A DNA stretch of 64,000 nt from Sphaerosporella brunnea (Eukaryota; Ascomycota; Pezizomycetes; Pezizales; Pyronemataceae): the NCBI GenBank assembly GCA_008704415.1, contig VXIS01000012.1, forward strand, positions 62,001 to 126,000, in the 5' to 3' direction. Positions 30,684 to 41,760 of this stretch are shown in pieces. The position numbers and the translations under genes are program-made. Each line of letters begins with the position of its first letter. Position 1 is the first letter of the stretch. The notes beneath the pieces were generated by a model that saw nothing but the letters and a program-made list of their open reading frames with translations, made no database searches and was not told the origin of the DNA.

Positions 30684-31653
30684 GAAGGGCTTTGTGCCTT
30701 GCCCGAAGAGAAAAGGCCGCGGGAATGTTCCTGGCAGGCTGCCGGCTTGGTGTTCATCTGACTTCGCGGGAGCGTCGCTTCGAAGTTCAGCTTTCCCAGG
30801 TTGCACACGCACTTCGTCGTGCAGTGGAGCGGGGGCAGGTGGCTCGGCGGCGGCCAGACGTGTTCGCTTGGCCAGACGACGTGTTCGCTTGGCTGGGCGA
30901 TCTGCGACTCCATTTTGTGATCTTCACTTTTCCCGTGCGCATATCGCACGCGGCTCGCCCGTCCAGAAAGCCAGTGGCAGCGAACAGCAGAGTGCTTAAA
31001 CCGGCTCGGGAAGATCCAGAAACCAAAGCAAGAAACAGTCGAAGGGCCCGGTTGTATGTATGTCTGTATGTCTGTCTGTATGTATGTATGTATGTATGTA
31101 CAAGGGTGCATCGGAGGGTCGGTGTGACACGGGCATTTCGGGGCCGGACGGCGCCGAGCAACACCACCCATGCTAAGTAGAGTCCACACTTTCATATCCA
31201 CTCTCGTGCTTTTGCAACCGTGCAAATCGACGAGTCTGCCCAGAAATGTAATCGCTGCCCATTGACCGATTCGGATGGCTTGGGATCTCCACGGCTCATG
31301 GCTGCGGACAGCTTAACGCACGGCCACCACCTCCTCCTCCTCCTCTTCCGCAACTTTGACCCTGCCCATCTCAATCCAGCAAGACTGACTGACAGCTTCT
31401 TCAGACTCTGCTGCTGCTGCTGCTGCTGCCCACCTCCACCCCCCCAAAACTACCCATCACGCTCCTTCGCTTCCCTCTGCCAAAATCTAACGATCACTTG
31501 ATACTGTGCTCTTTCAACACTCAATCTCCTTTCTGTGCTCTCGTTCCTCTATGAAGTAGCGAGCGTTGCTATTCCGGCTTTCCGTTATCCTCAAACCGTT
31601 CACGGAAAAGCCGTTTTGTTACTCCCCCACCCCCCCGCCCCCACGGCGTTATC
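30684..31653. other. Upstream region of SLN1 with TGTA microsatellite
   Basis: This holds a (TGTA/TGTC)n microsatellite at about 31052-31100, CTGCTG and CCTCCT runs near 31330 and 31410, and pyrimidine-rich leader sequence before SLN1. No gene was identified. Confidence 0.6.
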
Positions 31654-34600
31654 ATGCCTTTTGAAGGCCTTCGCGAGGAGTTGAGGCGCCGTGCGGCCAA
31701 ATGGCGTGTGCACATTAGGATACGGGAGCAGCTCAGCATCCTTGTCGCGCTGACCGCCGTCACCGCGGTTGGAATACTATCGTTAATCTTTGTATGTCCC
31801 CGCTCCGGGCTGGCTGCAGTCGTAGTGTTGCTGGTCGATGTGGTTTCGGCTCGCGTGTCGCTGATCTTCCGTTTGTCTGTAGTGGATCAACAACCGTCGT
31901 CTCATCGCGTCGGTTGCCTTGGATCGAATATCGATGGCCGTTTCGATGAAGACTGCACAAGTGTCACAGACTTTCGCTATCCTACACCATGTTGCCTACG
32001 GCCTTGCTACTCGTTCCATTGTCCGTGGAGCACTCAGGCGCTACGAAAAAATGGGCAACAACACATATGCGAACTGGCAACGAGTTGAGGAGGATTTGAG
32101 GAATGCCGCATCGGCCCGAGTCGGTGGGTTTCAAGAAATTTTACAGGTCGTCTTGTTCGACGCAAACCTCTCTAATGGTTCCTATGGCCTGCCAGTCGGC
32201 ACTTGGCTTAACGGAACATGGATTGGAGGCGATCACAACCCGGGTTACAACGGGACATTGTTGAACGGTACGAGGGTGAACATGGGGACAGGCATGGGTG
32301 GCTCTATGGGGTTGCTGAATGTTACCGGAGACAATGCGATGGGGATCTATCTTCCCCCATCTATCGAAAACGGATGGGAAGGAGAATTGATGATGCCACC
32401 TGGTACTGGAAACTACTCCGCGAACTCACTAAGTCGATATTGGTCCGAGGTGGAGAAGAACAGAACCTCGGGAAAGGCTGTGCACGATGGATTTGCAGTG
32501 GATCTTTTTCCTGTCCAATCGGAATTTCGTAACCCTAATCTCACTGGAGATACGAGCAAGATATTTGCGCCGAGTTATATCGATGAAATGGGAGGATTGT
32601 TGCTCGGACCCTTGGTCATCAACGAGACGTTTGCACTCCTCAGTTTCACCTTTCCGGTGTATGAGCAGATTAACGGAGACAATGGGGACATCGTAGGTTT
32701 CGCGACCATCGTTATGAACGCCTCCTCGCTGTTGACTATTCTGGATGACAGACGAGGACTGGGAACGACTGGACGCACTGTCCTTGTTGGCCCGGCGTGG
32801 GTGAACGGTCTATGGAACGACACTAGGATCAGTGACAACCCGATAAAGAGAACCTATTTGGATCCATCGCAGGAAGAGTCTGCTGACGAAGATAAAGGGT
32901 CACTCAAGAGCCAGATTGCCGACTACGAGTACATCTATCTTCTTCCTCCTGCTAACGATCGACAACTCACGGGTCAAACGAAGAGGCTCAAAGATTACAA
33001 TGCTGTTTGGGAAATGTATGCAAAGAAAGTTCAGGGAACCAGAGGAGAGGCGGACTTAGATGCAGAAAATGCCCAGGGAGAGAATGTCGGCGTTGGATAT
33101 GCGCTCCCGGGAGTCCTTAACAACCTCGCGGATTGGGGGTTACTCATCGAGCAGAGCAAGTCGGAGGCTTTCCAGCCTATTGCGGAACTGGAAAAGATCT
33201 TGTTCGCGACTGTCTTTGGAACATTCGCAGCCGTCATGATCCTCGTCTGGCCTTTGGCCCACATCTCCGTCCGGCCGATCGTACGATTGCAGAAAGCCAC
33301 CATGAAGACTGCACGGCCGCTACCCGGTGGGCGTGCTGGTTCCAATGACGACTCCACTGGCACTGTTGGTGCTCATTCAGACACCGATATTGACGATGCA
33401 GAGAAAGGAAGGTTTGAAGTATGCTATCGACTCATGTTTCCTTGGAGACGACGACGCAAGTGCTCCGGGAGGACCGAAACTGCCGGGGAGTCCTCAGAAG
33501 CTGTTGTAGCTGGCGCTGGAATGGCTGAGAACCTGGAAGTTGACAGAGCTGCAATCATTGAGAGCATGAGGCCTGAACGAGCTGCGGTGACTGAGAGTCT
33601 GAGAGCTGAGATGATTGAGATGATTGAGAGAGTTGAGAGATCCGGGGTTGAGAACGTTGATGAGAGGATTCAGAGAATCCTCAGAGAGGAGAGAGCAGCA
33701 CTTGAGAGGGGCAGCTGGGAAGACAGCCTCGAACTTGCCGACGCGCGGAGTCGAAATTTCCGGATACCTGGAAGGGTGCAGCAACGCAGACACTTCATCC
33801 ATGATGAACTGACGTCCCTAACGGAGACTTTCAACCAAATGACGGATGAGCTGGAAATTCAGTATCTTACCTTGGAACAGCGCGTAGTAATGAGAACAAA
33901 AATGCTTCAGGATCAGAAGCACGTTGCCGAAATGCAACGCGAGAGGGCCGAGACGCAGGCGAAACTGGCAGACCAGCAACGATGTATTGCGGAAGCCGCC
34001 AATAACGCGAAATCGATATTTGTGGCCAACGTCAGCCACGAGTTGCGGACGCCGTTGAATGGAATAATCAACATGTGCGATGTTGCCTTGTCATTGTCGA
34101 GGACGAACGGCATGTCGGAGATCCCGGGCATGTCGGACATCCAGGACAGCTTGGAAATTGCTGCCGAGTCCGGAAAGTCGCTTCTGCATCTGATTAACGA
34201 GCTCCTGACGTTCTCCAAAAACGCGAGCCAAACCGACCCTGAGGAGCTTGCTGTTAATGAGGAGGACTTCGCGATAGAAGTCGTCCTGAAACAGCTCAAG
34301 GCAGTGTTTTTGAAAGGGGCTGAACGGCGAGGGGTCAAATTGCATGTGCCAGATACTCCCGAGGATATGTCTAGGCGAGTTTTCACTACTGATGTGAAGA
34401 GGCTTATGCAATGTCTGTTTAATCTCGTGGGGAATGCCCTGAAATTTACACCGTAAGGCCCAAATCCGTGCCTATGAAGTGCTAATTCTAATGCATCGCA
34501 GTCAAGATACTGGAGAGGTTTCAGTTTACCTCAGAATGTTCCCCCGTTCTTCTGCAGACGGTACCATGGAAATGTTGCGGACTCTTGAGATTGAAGACGC

Positions 34601-35751
34601 GACCACTGCTCTAGCCCAGATAAAGCCCCCTCCCACCCTGTCCTCCATGGCCAGTACCGAGACCATGAATCAATCCACACGCCCAGCGACTCAGGGAGAC
34701 AAAACGCACGTTATCGAGTTTCGTGTCCAGGACAACGGCCCTGGCATCCCAGAGCATCTTCAGAAGAAGGTGTTCGAGCCATTTGTGCAGGCTGAGCAGC
34801 GGCTGTCGAAATCTCATGATGGTGTGGGTTTAGGACTCAGCATCTGCCGCCAAATCAGCAAACGACTCGGCGGTTCAATCAGGCTGGAGAGTGAATTCGG
34901 CAAGGGCTCGACCTTTACACTTCAGATACCCGTGTACGTGAGGGAGCGCGAAGCATCATTTAAGATCCGTGAGAAGGAGATTCTGCCACCGCCGCCCACT
35001 CCGCCCTGGGGAAAGGAAAATAGACCTCGTCTAGCCCAAAGGCTGGAGGATGTCCAGACAAAACCCAAGTCTGATGGCGACGGATTAAGGATTTTGGTTG
35101 CTGAGGATAATCCGACCAACCGGACCGTCATTCTGCAGATGTTGAAGATGCAGAAGTTATATGGTAAGCTTCTATCTGACTCGAATCGCTAGGCACCCAC
35201 TAATTTCAACCGCAGACGTCACTCTGGCCAAAGACGGCAACGAAGCCTTAGAAAAAATCAAGAATGCCATGGAAGCCAGCCAGACATTCGGAGTTATTCT
35301 AATGGATGTTCAGATGCCCGGCCTCGACGGCATACAATGCACAAAGATTGTTCGCGGGATGGGCTACACAGCTCCAATCGTGGCACTAACGGCTTTTGCA
35401 GACGAAGTCAATAGGGATGCTTGTATCCAGGCCGGGATGAATTACTTCCTTCCCAAACCCATCGATAAGATGGATCTGAAACAAGTCCTTCAGATCTGCA
35501 TGGGCTATCAAGCTGGCACTCCCCTTCCACCTCCCACGCGCCTTGGACCGCCAACTCCTGCCGGAACGATTGAGGATCCGATGTTAGCTGCCCCACTTGG
35601 TGCGGTCCCGCCTCGGGTGCCGCCCAGTCCGCCTACAACCGCAAAGGAAGATCCGATGTCTACACCCAGTATCACTATAAAGGCATCAGTGCAGGATCTT
35701 CCGACCCCAAATTCGATGGAGGATCCAAAAGCGGATCCGTCAAGTGCTTAA
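31654..35751 (+). CDS. SLN1: SLN1-type hybrid histidine kinase (osmosensor)
   Basis: Membrane osmosensor kinase of the fungal group VI class, feeding phosphate to a YPD1-type carrier and SSK1 to control the HOG MAP kinase. There are four exons: 31654-31791, 31883-34452, 34502-35163 and 35216-35751. Introns are 91, 49 and 52 nt, all GT-AG; the predicted protein is 1301 aa. Order of parts: first membrane helix (IREQLSILVALTAVTAVGILSLIF), extracellular sensor with many N-x-S/T sites, second helix (~residue 480, ILFATVFGTFAAVMILVWPL), a HAMP region split by a long insert, H-box with H765 (FVANVSHELRTP), N-box (FNLVGNALKFTP), G-boxes (DNGPGIP, GVGLGLSICRQ), then a receiver domain with phospho-acceptor D1154 (LMDVQMPG). 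The Pro-rich tail has repeated EDPM motifs. All key residues are intact. Confidence 0.95.
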
Positions 35752-36289
35752 GTCGGTATGATTTCGAGAATCAATGTTCAAACCATCACAGATTTGTTTT
35801 CTATTTTCTACTTTCTCAAGGCATTGCATGATTTCCCGCTCCCCATATTTTCTGGTGTCATGGAGTTTTTTTTCCTTTACTTTTTTTCCCCCTTCCGTCT
35901 CGAAGCGCTCGAGGGGAATCGGGGTTGGAGCAGAGGGTTGGTTCATTTTTCTTTCTCATTTCCCACCTACTGGTCTATTTTCGGTCTCATCTGGTTTTCT
36001 TACATACAGGGGTGGGGATCTCGGCGTTTTTGTTACCTTTCACTGTTTCTGTAACAGTAGGTTTGGCATTGGAAGCCAGCATTGAGCTGGAAAATGAGTT
36101 GAAGGACTATGGCTCTTTTCGGAAGACTGCCAATCACTGTATAATATCAAGACGCTCGAACAATCAATAATTCTGAAACCGAGTGCATTTCCGTGAAACC
36201 CAAACGACGTCATTTACCCGGGGGTGTGTAGTGTAGGTGGTTCGAGCTCACAGCTTCCCCCAACCACCTCACTCACACACACAAGCAAC
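35752..36289. other. SLN1 3' end and FRG1 upstream region
   Basis: T-rich sequence suitable for the SLN1 3' untranslated region, followed by CACACACAC leader sequence before the FRG1 start. Nothing else is seen. Confidence 0.5.
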
Positions 36290-37237
36290 ATGGTCTCAGC
36301 CCTCCGCTTCAAAGGCGACAAGAAACCAAAGAAACGCAAGCGCGCAGCGGCCGACACAGCTGCCGATGACGACAATGCCGGTGAAGGCAGCAGCAATTCC
36401 ACCAAAAAGTCCAAGCAGGAGAGTCCACAAGAAGGGGAGGAAGCAGAGGGATGGGTAGACAGCGAAGTTATTGGTACGTCCCTCCCACCTTCACCACCTG
36501 CTTTCACACCCGCCAGCAACTGACAGGGGGTGGGGGGGTTGTACAAAACTGCAGAGGACCTCACGGGCCCGCTCCTGCTCTGCATAGCCACCACGCCGCC
36601 GACGTGTCTCGCGGCGGACGCCGCGGGCACAGTGTTCGCGTCGCGGCTCAGCGACATCTCGGGCGAGGACCTGTCGACAGCCTCGCCGACAGCGGTGCAG
36701 CAGGTGTGGGCGTGCGCGCGCGTGCACGGGTCCAACACCACCCCCACGTTCACGCTGCGCAGCTACACGGGCCGGTACCTGTCGGTCAGCAAGACGGGCG
36801 AGCTGTCGGCGCTCAGGGAGGCGATCGGCGCCGAGGAGCAGTTCACGCCCGTGCGCAGCCCCCTGGGCGCCGGCCGCTGGAGCTGGATGGGCTGCCGCGA
36901 CACCTTCCTGGGCGTTTCCGTCGGCGGGCCCAAGATAGCCGTGCGTGGCGATCGCCACGAGGTCGGCTTCACCGAGACGTGGACTGTGCGGCTGCAGCGG
37001 AGAAATAAGGTGCGCGTAAAAGCCGGCGGCGGTGGTGCTGCTGGTGCTGGTGGTGCCGAGGATAAGGGGAGGGTGAAAGATAAGATTACGAGGAGGGAGT
37101 TGGAGGAGATGGCGGGTTTCGCCCTGAGTGAGGACCAGGTTAAGATGCTGAAGAAGGCGCGCAGGGAAGGAGGCTTCCATGAGGCGCTGCTGGATTTGAG
37201 GGTTAAGCATGGGAAGCATGATAAGTTTGCTTATTAG
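36290..37237 (+). CDS. FRG1: FRG1-like protein
   Basis: Homologue of FRG1, a nucleolar and actin-associated protein with a fascin-like beta-trefoil, linked to RNA processing. Exon 1 is 36290-36473, intron 36474-36554 (GTACGT...CTGCAG, 81 nt), exon 2 36555-37237; the product is 288 aa. The N-terminus has the conserved basic FRG1 start (LRFKGDKKPKKRKR). After splicing, GWVDSEVI runs into EDLTGPLLLCIATTPPTCLA. The trefoil includes QVWACARV, YLSVSKTGELSA and AIGAEEQFTPV. The tail is KDKITRRELEEMAGFALSEDQVKMLKKARREGGFHEALLDLRVKHGKHDKFAY, mostly helical and basic. Exon 2 is markedly GC-rich in its first 450 bp compared with its neighbours. Confidence 0.88.
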
Positions 37238-37640
37238 TTTGTGTTGGATGGGTTGTAATTGAAACACAGAATGATCAAGTCGTACACTGTGAAATGATAT
37301 CGTTCCCTTCTCTGCGCCTACCGAGCGTCCTTTTGATGCTGCCGTTGAGAGTTCTATATCCAATCACATGCTAAAAGAAACTGTGCTTCAGGCTGCAAGA
37401 AGGTAAAAGGAAAATAGTAAAATCTGTACAAAAGAAATCACAGAAAGACAAAAACCATGCCAAAAGCCGATGAATAACAGAGGAAAAGAAAAAAAAAAAA
37501 ACACCTTCATCCAGCCCAAACGCTTAACCCTTTTATGTGACAGGCTTCCTCTCTCCTTCTCATGCCAAAGAATCGTACAAAGCCGCCAACATCATGCGGT
37601 ATTCAGAAAACCCACGCCAAACCCGAATGGAAAAGTAAAC

Positions 37641-39905
37641 TTAGTACACGCGCTTGAACGGAGGCACAGGCGGGCACTCCTTAGGGTCGAGAGTGTTGGT
37701 CTGGACGGCGCGATATCCAAGCTTGACCTCGCCGTGGGGCTTCTTCTGCCATGACAGGGTGTGCTTCATCCAGTGCTCATCGTCACGCTCGGGGTAGTCC
37801 TCACGGGCGTGAGCACCACGGGACTCCTTACGGGCGGCAGCAGAGATAGCGGTCTGGGTGGCGCAGGTCAACAAGTTGCCAAGCTCCAAAGCCTCAACCA
37901 AGTCAGAGTTCCAGATCATGCTGCGGTCCTTGATTCCAATCTGGTCATAGGTCTGGTCAACCTTGGTGATCTTCTCAACACCCTCGTCGAGCGACTCCTG
38001 GGTACGGAAGACGGAAACGTCAGTCTGCATGGTCTTCTGCATGGCCAGACGGATCTCGGCAGTGCTCTTGGGTCCGTTGGAGTTGCGGATCTTGTCGAGG
38101 TGGGCAATGGACTGAGCACCAATGTCGGCGCTGGCGGGAGGCAGAGGAGTGCCAGGGGTCAGAGTGTCACGGATGGTGTGGGCTACGGCACGTCCGAAAA
38201 CGACCAGGTCCAGAAGGGAGTTGGCTCCGAGACGGTTGGCTCCGTGGACAGACACGCAGGCGGCCTCACCAGCGGCGAAGAGACCGGGGACAACCTTATC
38301 GTTCCCGTTCTTGTCGACGGTGAGAACCTCACCCGTGTAACGGGTGGGGATGCCACCCATGTTGTAGTGGACGGTAGGCAAGACAGGGATGGGCGACTTG
38401 GTGACATCGACACCGGAGAAGATGGACGCGGTCTCGGAGATACCAGGAAGACGCTCGTGCAGGACCTCCGGAGGCAAGTGGGAGAGCTGGAGGTAGATGT
38501 GGTCCTTCTCAGCACCAACACCGCGGCCTTCACGGATCTCCATGGTCATGGAACGAGAAACAACGTCTCGGGAGGCAAGATCCTTGGCGGTAGGGGCGTA
38601 ACGCTCCATGAATCGCTCTCCCTCCGAGTTCAGGAGGTAACCACCCTCACCACGGGCACCCTCAGTGATCAAGCATCCAGCACCGTAGATACCAGTAGGA
38701 TGGAACTGAACGAACTCCAGGTCCTGGTTGGGGAGACCGGCGCGGGCAACCATGGCCATACCATCACCGGTACAGGTATGCGCCGAGGTGCAGGAGAAGT
38801 AGGCTCGTCCGTATCCGCCGGTAGCAAGAACGGTCTTGTGAGCGCGGAAGCGGTGCAGAGTACCGTCCTCCTGGTTGTAAGCAATGACACCCTTGCAGAC
38901 ACCATCCTCCATCAACAAGTCCATGACGAAGAACTCAATGAAGTAGTTGGTGTTGTGGCGAAGAGATTGACCGTAGAGAGTGTGCAACAGAGCGTGACCG
39001 GTTCTAACCGCCGATTAGCCCCGCACTTCCGAATCGTTCAATCAGGATGGACCTACCTGTCAGCGGCAGCGCAGCATCGGTAGGCCTGACCACCCTTTCC
39101 GTAGTTCTGGGACTGACCACCGAAAGCACGCTGGTAGATCTTTCCATCCTCCGTTCGCGACTATACACCGATGTCAATCTTGGAATCCGACCGGCCCGAA
39201 TCTCAGTCTTGCTTACGAAAGGACATCCGTAGTTCTCCAGCTCAATGATAGAGGCGGGAGCCTCGCGGGTCATGTAGTGAATAGCATCCTGATCACCGAG
39301 CCAATCCGAACCCTTCACAGTGTCATACATGTGCCACCGCCAGTCGTCAGGGTGCATATTTCCGAGCGCAGCGTTGATACCACCCTGTGCCGCCACAGTG
39401 TGCGAACGGGTAGGGAACAACTTCGAGATACAAGCAGTGTTGAATCCGGCCTCCGCCAGACCGAAAGCCGCTCGCAGACCCGCTCCTCCGGCACCAACAA
39501 CGATCGCATCGTACTCGTGGTCCTAGTCCGATCAACATCAGCTGAAGCTCAGAATTGAGCCGGAGAGGGACATACAATCACAGGGTACTTTCCGGACACG
39601 TGAGACGAGGCCTCCTGGGCGCGCAGAGGCTTCGATGCCCATATTCTAGCTGTGGGAGTTGTCAGTTAACTGCAATTGCACTCGGGGGCAGGAAAACTTG
39701 CCAGCCGGCCGTGTGGAAGTGAAAGAACGAGTATGCGGCGCTCTTAGTGTGGGCAGGACCTGTATCGGTTATATCGTCAGCGCCTTGAACCGCTGGGTTC
39801 CTGATCACCGGAAAGCAATTCTGCTTGTTTCCTCCTCGCATGCGGCGAAATAGCGGGGCAGGAAAAACTCACGCGAGACGTAGCGAGTCTGCGCAAGGAA
39901 AACAT
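37641..39905 (-). CDS. SDH1: Succinate dehydrogenase flavoprotein subunit
   Basis: FAD-carrying subunit of mitochondrial complex II, oxidising succinate to fumarate. In gene order the exons are 39905-39873 (provisional), 39649-39576, 39522-39217, 39160-39057 and 39003-37641. The last three introns are 53-56 nt with clear GT-AG ends. Seen: dinucleotide fold [31 protein letters not shown] with the histidine that binds FAD covalently; [20 protein letters not shown] formed by splicing; [23 protein letters not shown]; and the C-terminus PPFKRVY. The first exon would encode a basic mitochondrial presequence ([11 protein letters not shown]), but its obvious GTGAGT donor leaves the wrong phase for exon 2. 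A short unseen exon or another donor must therefore exist. Everything from exon 2 on is secure. Confidence 0.93.
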
Positions 39906-40874
39906 GGCTGTCGTGATGGTGCTTCAAAATAGAATTCTGGAAAAACACGGACTCCGGGTTTTGCAGGAGTGACGAAGTTTAGAGGCAGGGTGGCGCGGAG
40001 GAGAGGAGAGAATGAGGTTGCGGTGGTGGTGGGGCGGGAGGCTCCGATTGCCGAGGATGACAAAAGCAGCAGCAGTACTATCGCGTTGCCACCTGCTGAA
40101 AAGTACGCTGGCTGGCTCAGAAATACGCGGGCGACTTTGCTTAGTGGCTTCGGGTTTGATTCGGGCCGGAGGTGGTGGGCGGCCAACGGCTGATGGCGTC
40201 CTCATTAAAGTACCTGCAACAGTCCCTGGTATCGCAGCCTTCAACACCATTTCCCCCAGGACAGCAGTCTCTCCCACCAAGCCCACAGCAACCCCTCGCA
40301 TTGCGCTCCCAGCGGCCCTTGGAACCACTTCCCAGGGGACTGCACCTCAGCAGCCTCTGACTCAGTAGCTTTGCATTTTCTCGGCGTTCGTTGGTTTGTG
40401 TTTCCGCGCATTTTGCTCATGCTTAACGGCCGCTGGCTCTTTGATGTTTGTCCTAAGTACTCTACTCGGCGTTTCCTCTTCACATTTTTTTGCGCTTGGA
40501 ATTTTATCCATTTTCTATAGGCATAATTAGCGATGTAGCGATGAAAAAATTGGAGATGTCGGAGCAAAGAAAGTTGATGTTGTTGTGCAGCTACAAAACA
40601 CTCTTCAAACTCTCCATTCAAACTCTCGAACTCTTCAAACTCTTCAACACCCCCCCAACTCCTCTAAAAACCCCAACTCTTTAACTCTCCCATGTCGTTA
40701 CTCCCACCCCCCCCCCCCCCCTTCTCCATTGAACAAAGAGCTCTCAAACGCCTCTTCAATACTATCTGATATCCCCGAAAAATTACTTGATGTCCTCGAT
40801 CGTCTCAACACTTTCAAGAAGACAACTATGCGTTCCCTACGTGCCAGGATCGGCCATGCTGTGACCGACATACC
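39906..40874. other. Spacer upstream of SDH1 and left flank of the transposon cluster
   Basis: This holds the SDH1 promoter region and, from 40590 to 40735, a pyrimidine-rich stretch of repeated AACTCT/ACTCTTC words ending in a poly-C run. No gene is supported. Confidence 0.5.
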
Positions 40875-41656
40875 TTGTCCGACGCCCTACCTCAGGAACT
40901 GCGCATTTTGCTCCCTGATTACAATTTTCACGATAGAATGGATTCCACAGTACCAGAACGCCCGGCATACCAGACCGAACCAGATGATGACCCTCCGGGT
41001 ATTGGCCAACTCAGTGCAGCCCAGAGCCATATCATCAAAGACAACTTAAGAGGGCTTCGCCGTCGAATATGGTTGGAGCTTGGAATGTTAAATCAGTTCT
41101 CGCCCTATCCCTCGTTTCACCTTCTATCGGATGAAGCAATCCATACTCTCGCTAAAAAGTCTGCTGCCATAGTTTCTGGATCGACAACTGCGATGGCAGT
41201 TCTTGACCTTGATATTGAAGCAGTAGCACCTGATCCGCTCGTTCAGTATGCACAGGATATCCAAGACGCTATACACAATGGTTGGAACGCAGCACCGGCA
41301 ATCCCTCCAAACGGCGTGGCCGTCCCCGGCGAGGAACTCCTGAGTTTGTTCCACCATTTGACATCAATCCGCATGCTGATCAGTGTGATCCGGAAGTGCA
41401 ATTAGCTCTCAGCCAGGTGGAGAAGGCCCGGCAAGCTCAAAAAAGCGTTGGTTTGGGTGAAGGCGAGGCTGATGGTCAGCGGATCAAGCAATCTATACGC
41501 TATGCCAATGAGACGGGGCTTACACAGGCTGTTAAAGACTTAATTGGGAAACGTCCCAAAGGACGGCCGTCTCGTGAGAAAATCGCCGCTAGAAATGCTC
41601 AGATAGCTGATGCACTTCAACAGCTAGGCTTAGAAGAGGAACCAGAGTATTCATAG
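40875..41656 (+). pseudogene. Frameshifted AT-hook-like ORF convergent with DUF6589 gene
   Basis: Two overlapping frames read as one protein broken by a frameshift near 41275-41285. The first (40875 on) contains IIKDNLRGLRRRIWLELGML and LDLDIEAVAPDPLVQYAQDIQDAIHN. The second continues STGNPSKRRGRPRRGTPEFV, then LSQVEKARQAQKSVG, and KRPKGRPSREKIAARNAQI, ending at 41656. The two GRP-centred basic motifs (KRRGRPRRG, KGRPSR) look like AT-hooks, so a DNA-binding role is plausible. It converges on the DUF6589 relic with only about 100 bp between stops, so it may be a second gene of the same mobile element. No family was recognised. The frameshift could also be a sequencing error. Confidence 0.45.
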
Positions 41657-41760
41657 CCTGCAATGTTAGACCACTCGGAGCAGTTCAAATAAGTTGGCTA
41701 AGGTCATGTATGATAGTAGTACTGTTCTGTGCAAAATTTACTCGCTGTTCACTCATCAAA

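Noticed and set aside
37761..39083. 440-codon plus-strand frame opposite SDH1
   Set aside because: It is the antisense shadow of the strongly codon-biased SDH1 coding exon; the minus strand carries all family motifs.
40590..40735. CRISPR- or satellite-like array of AACTCTTC words
   Set aside because: Spacing is irregular and the words are simple pyrimidine-rich sequence; a eukaryotic nuclear window also makes CRISPR implausible.
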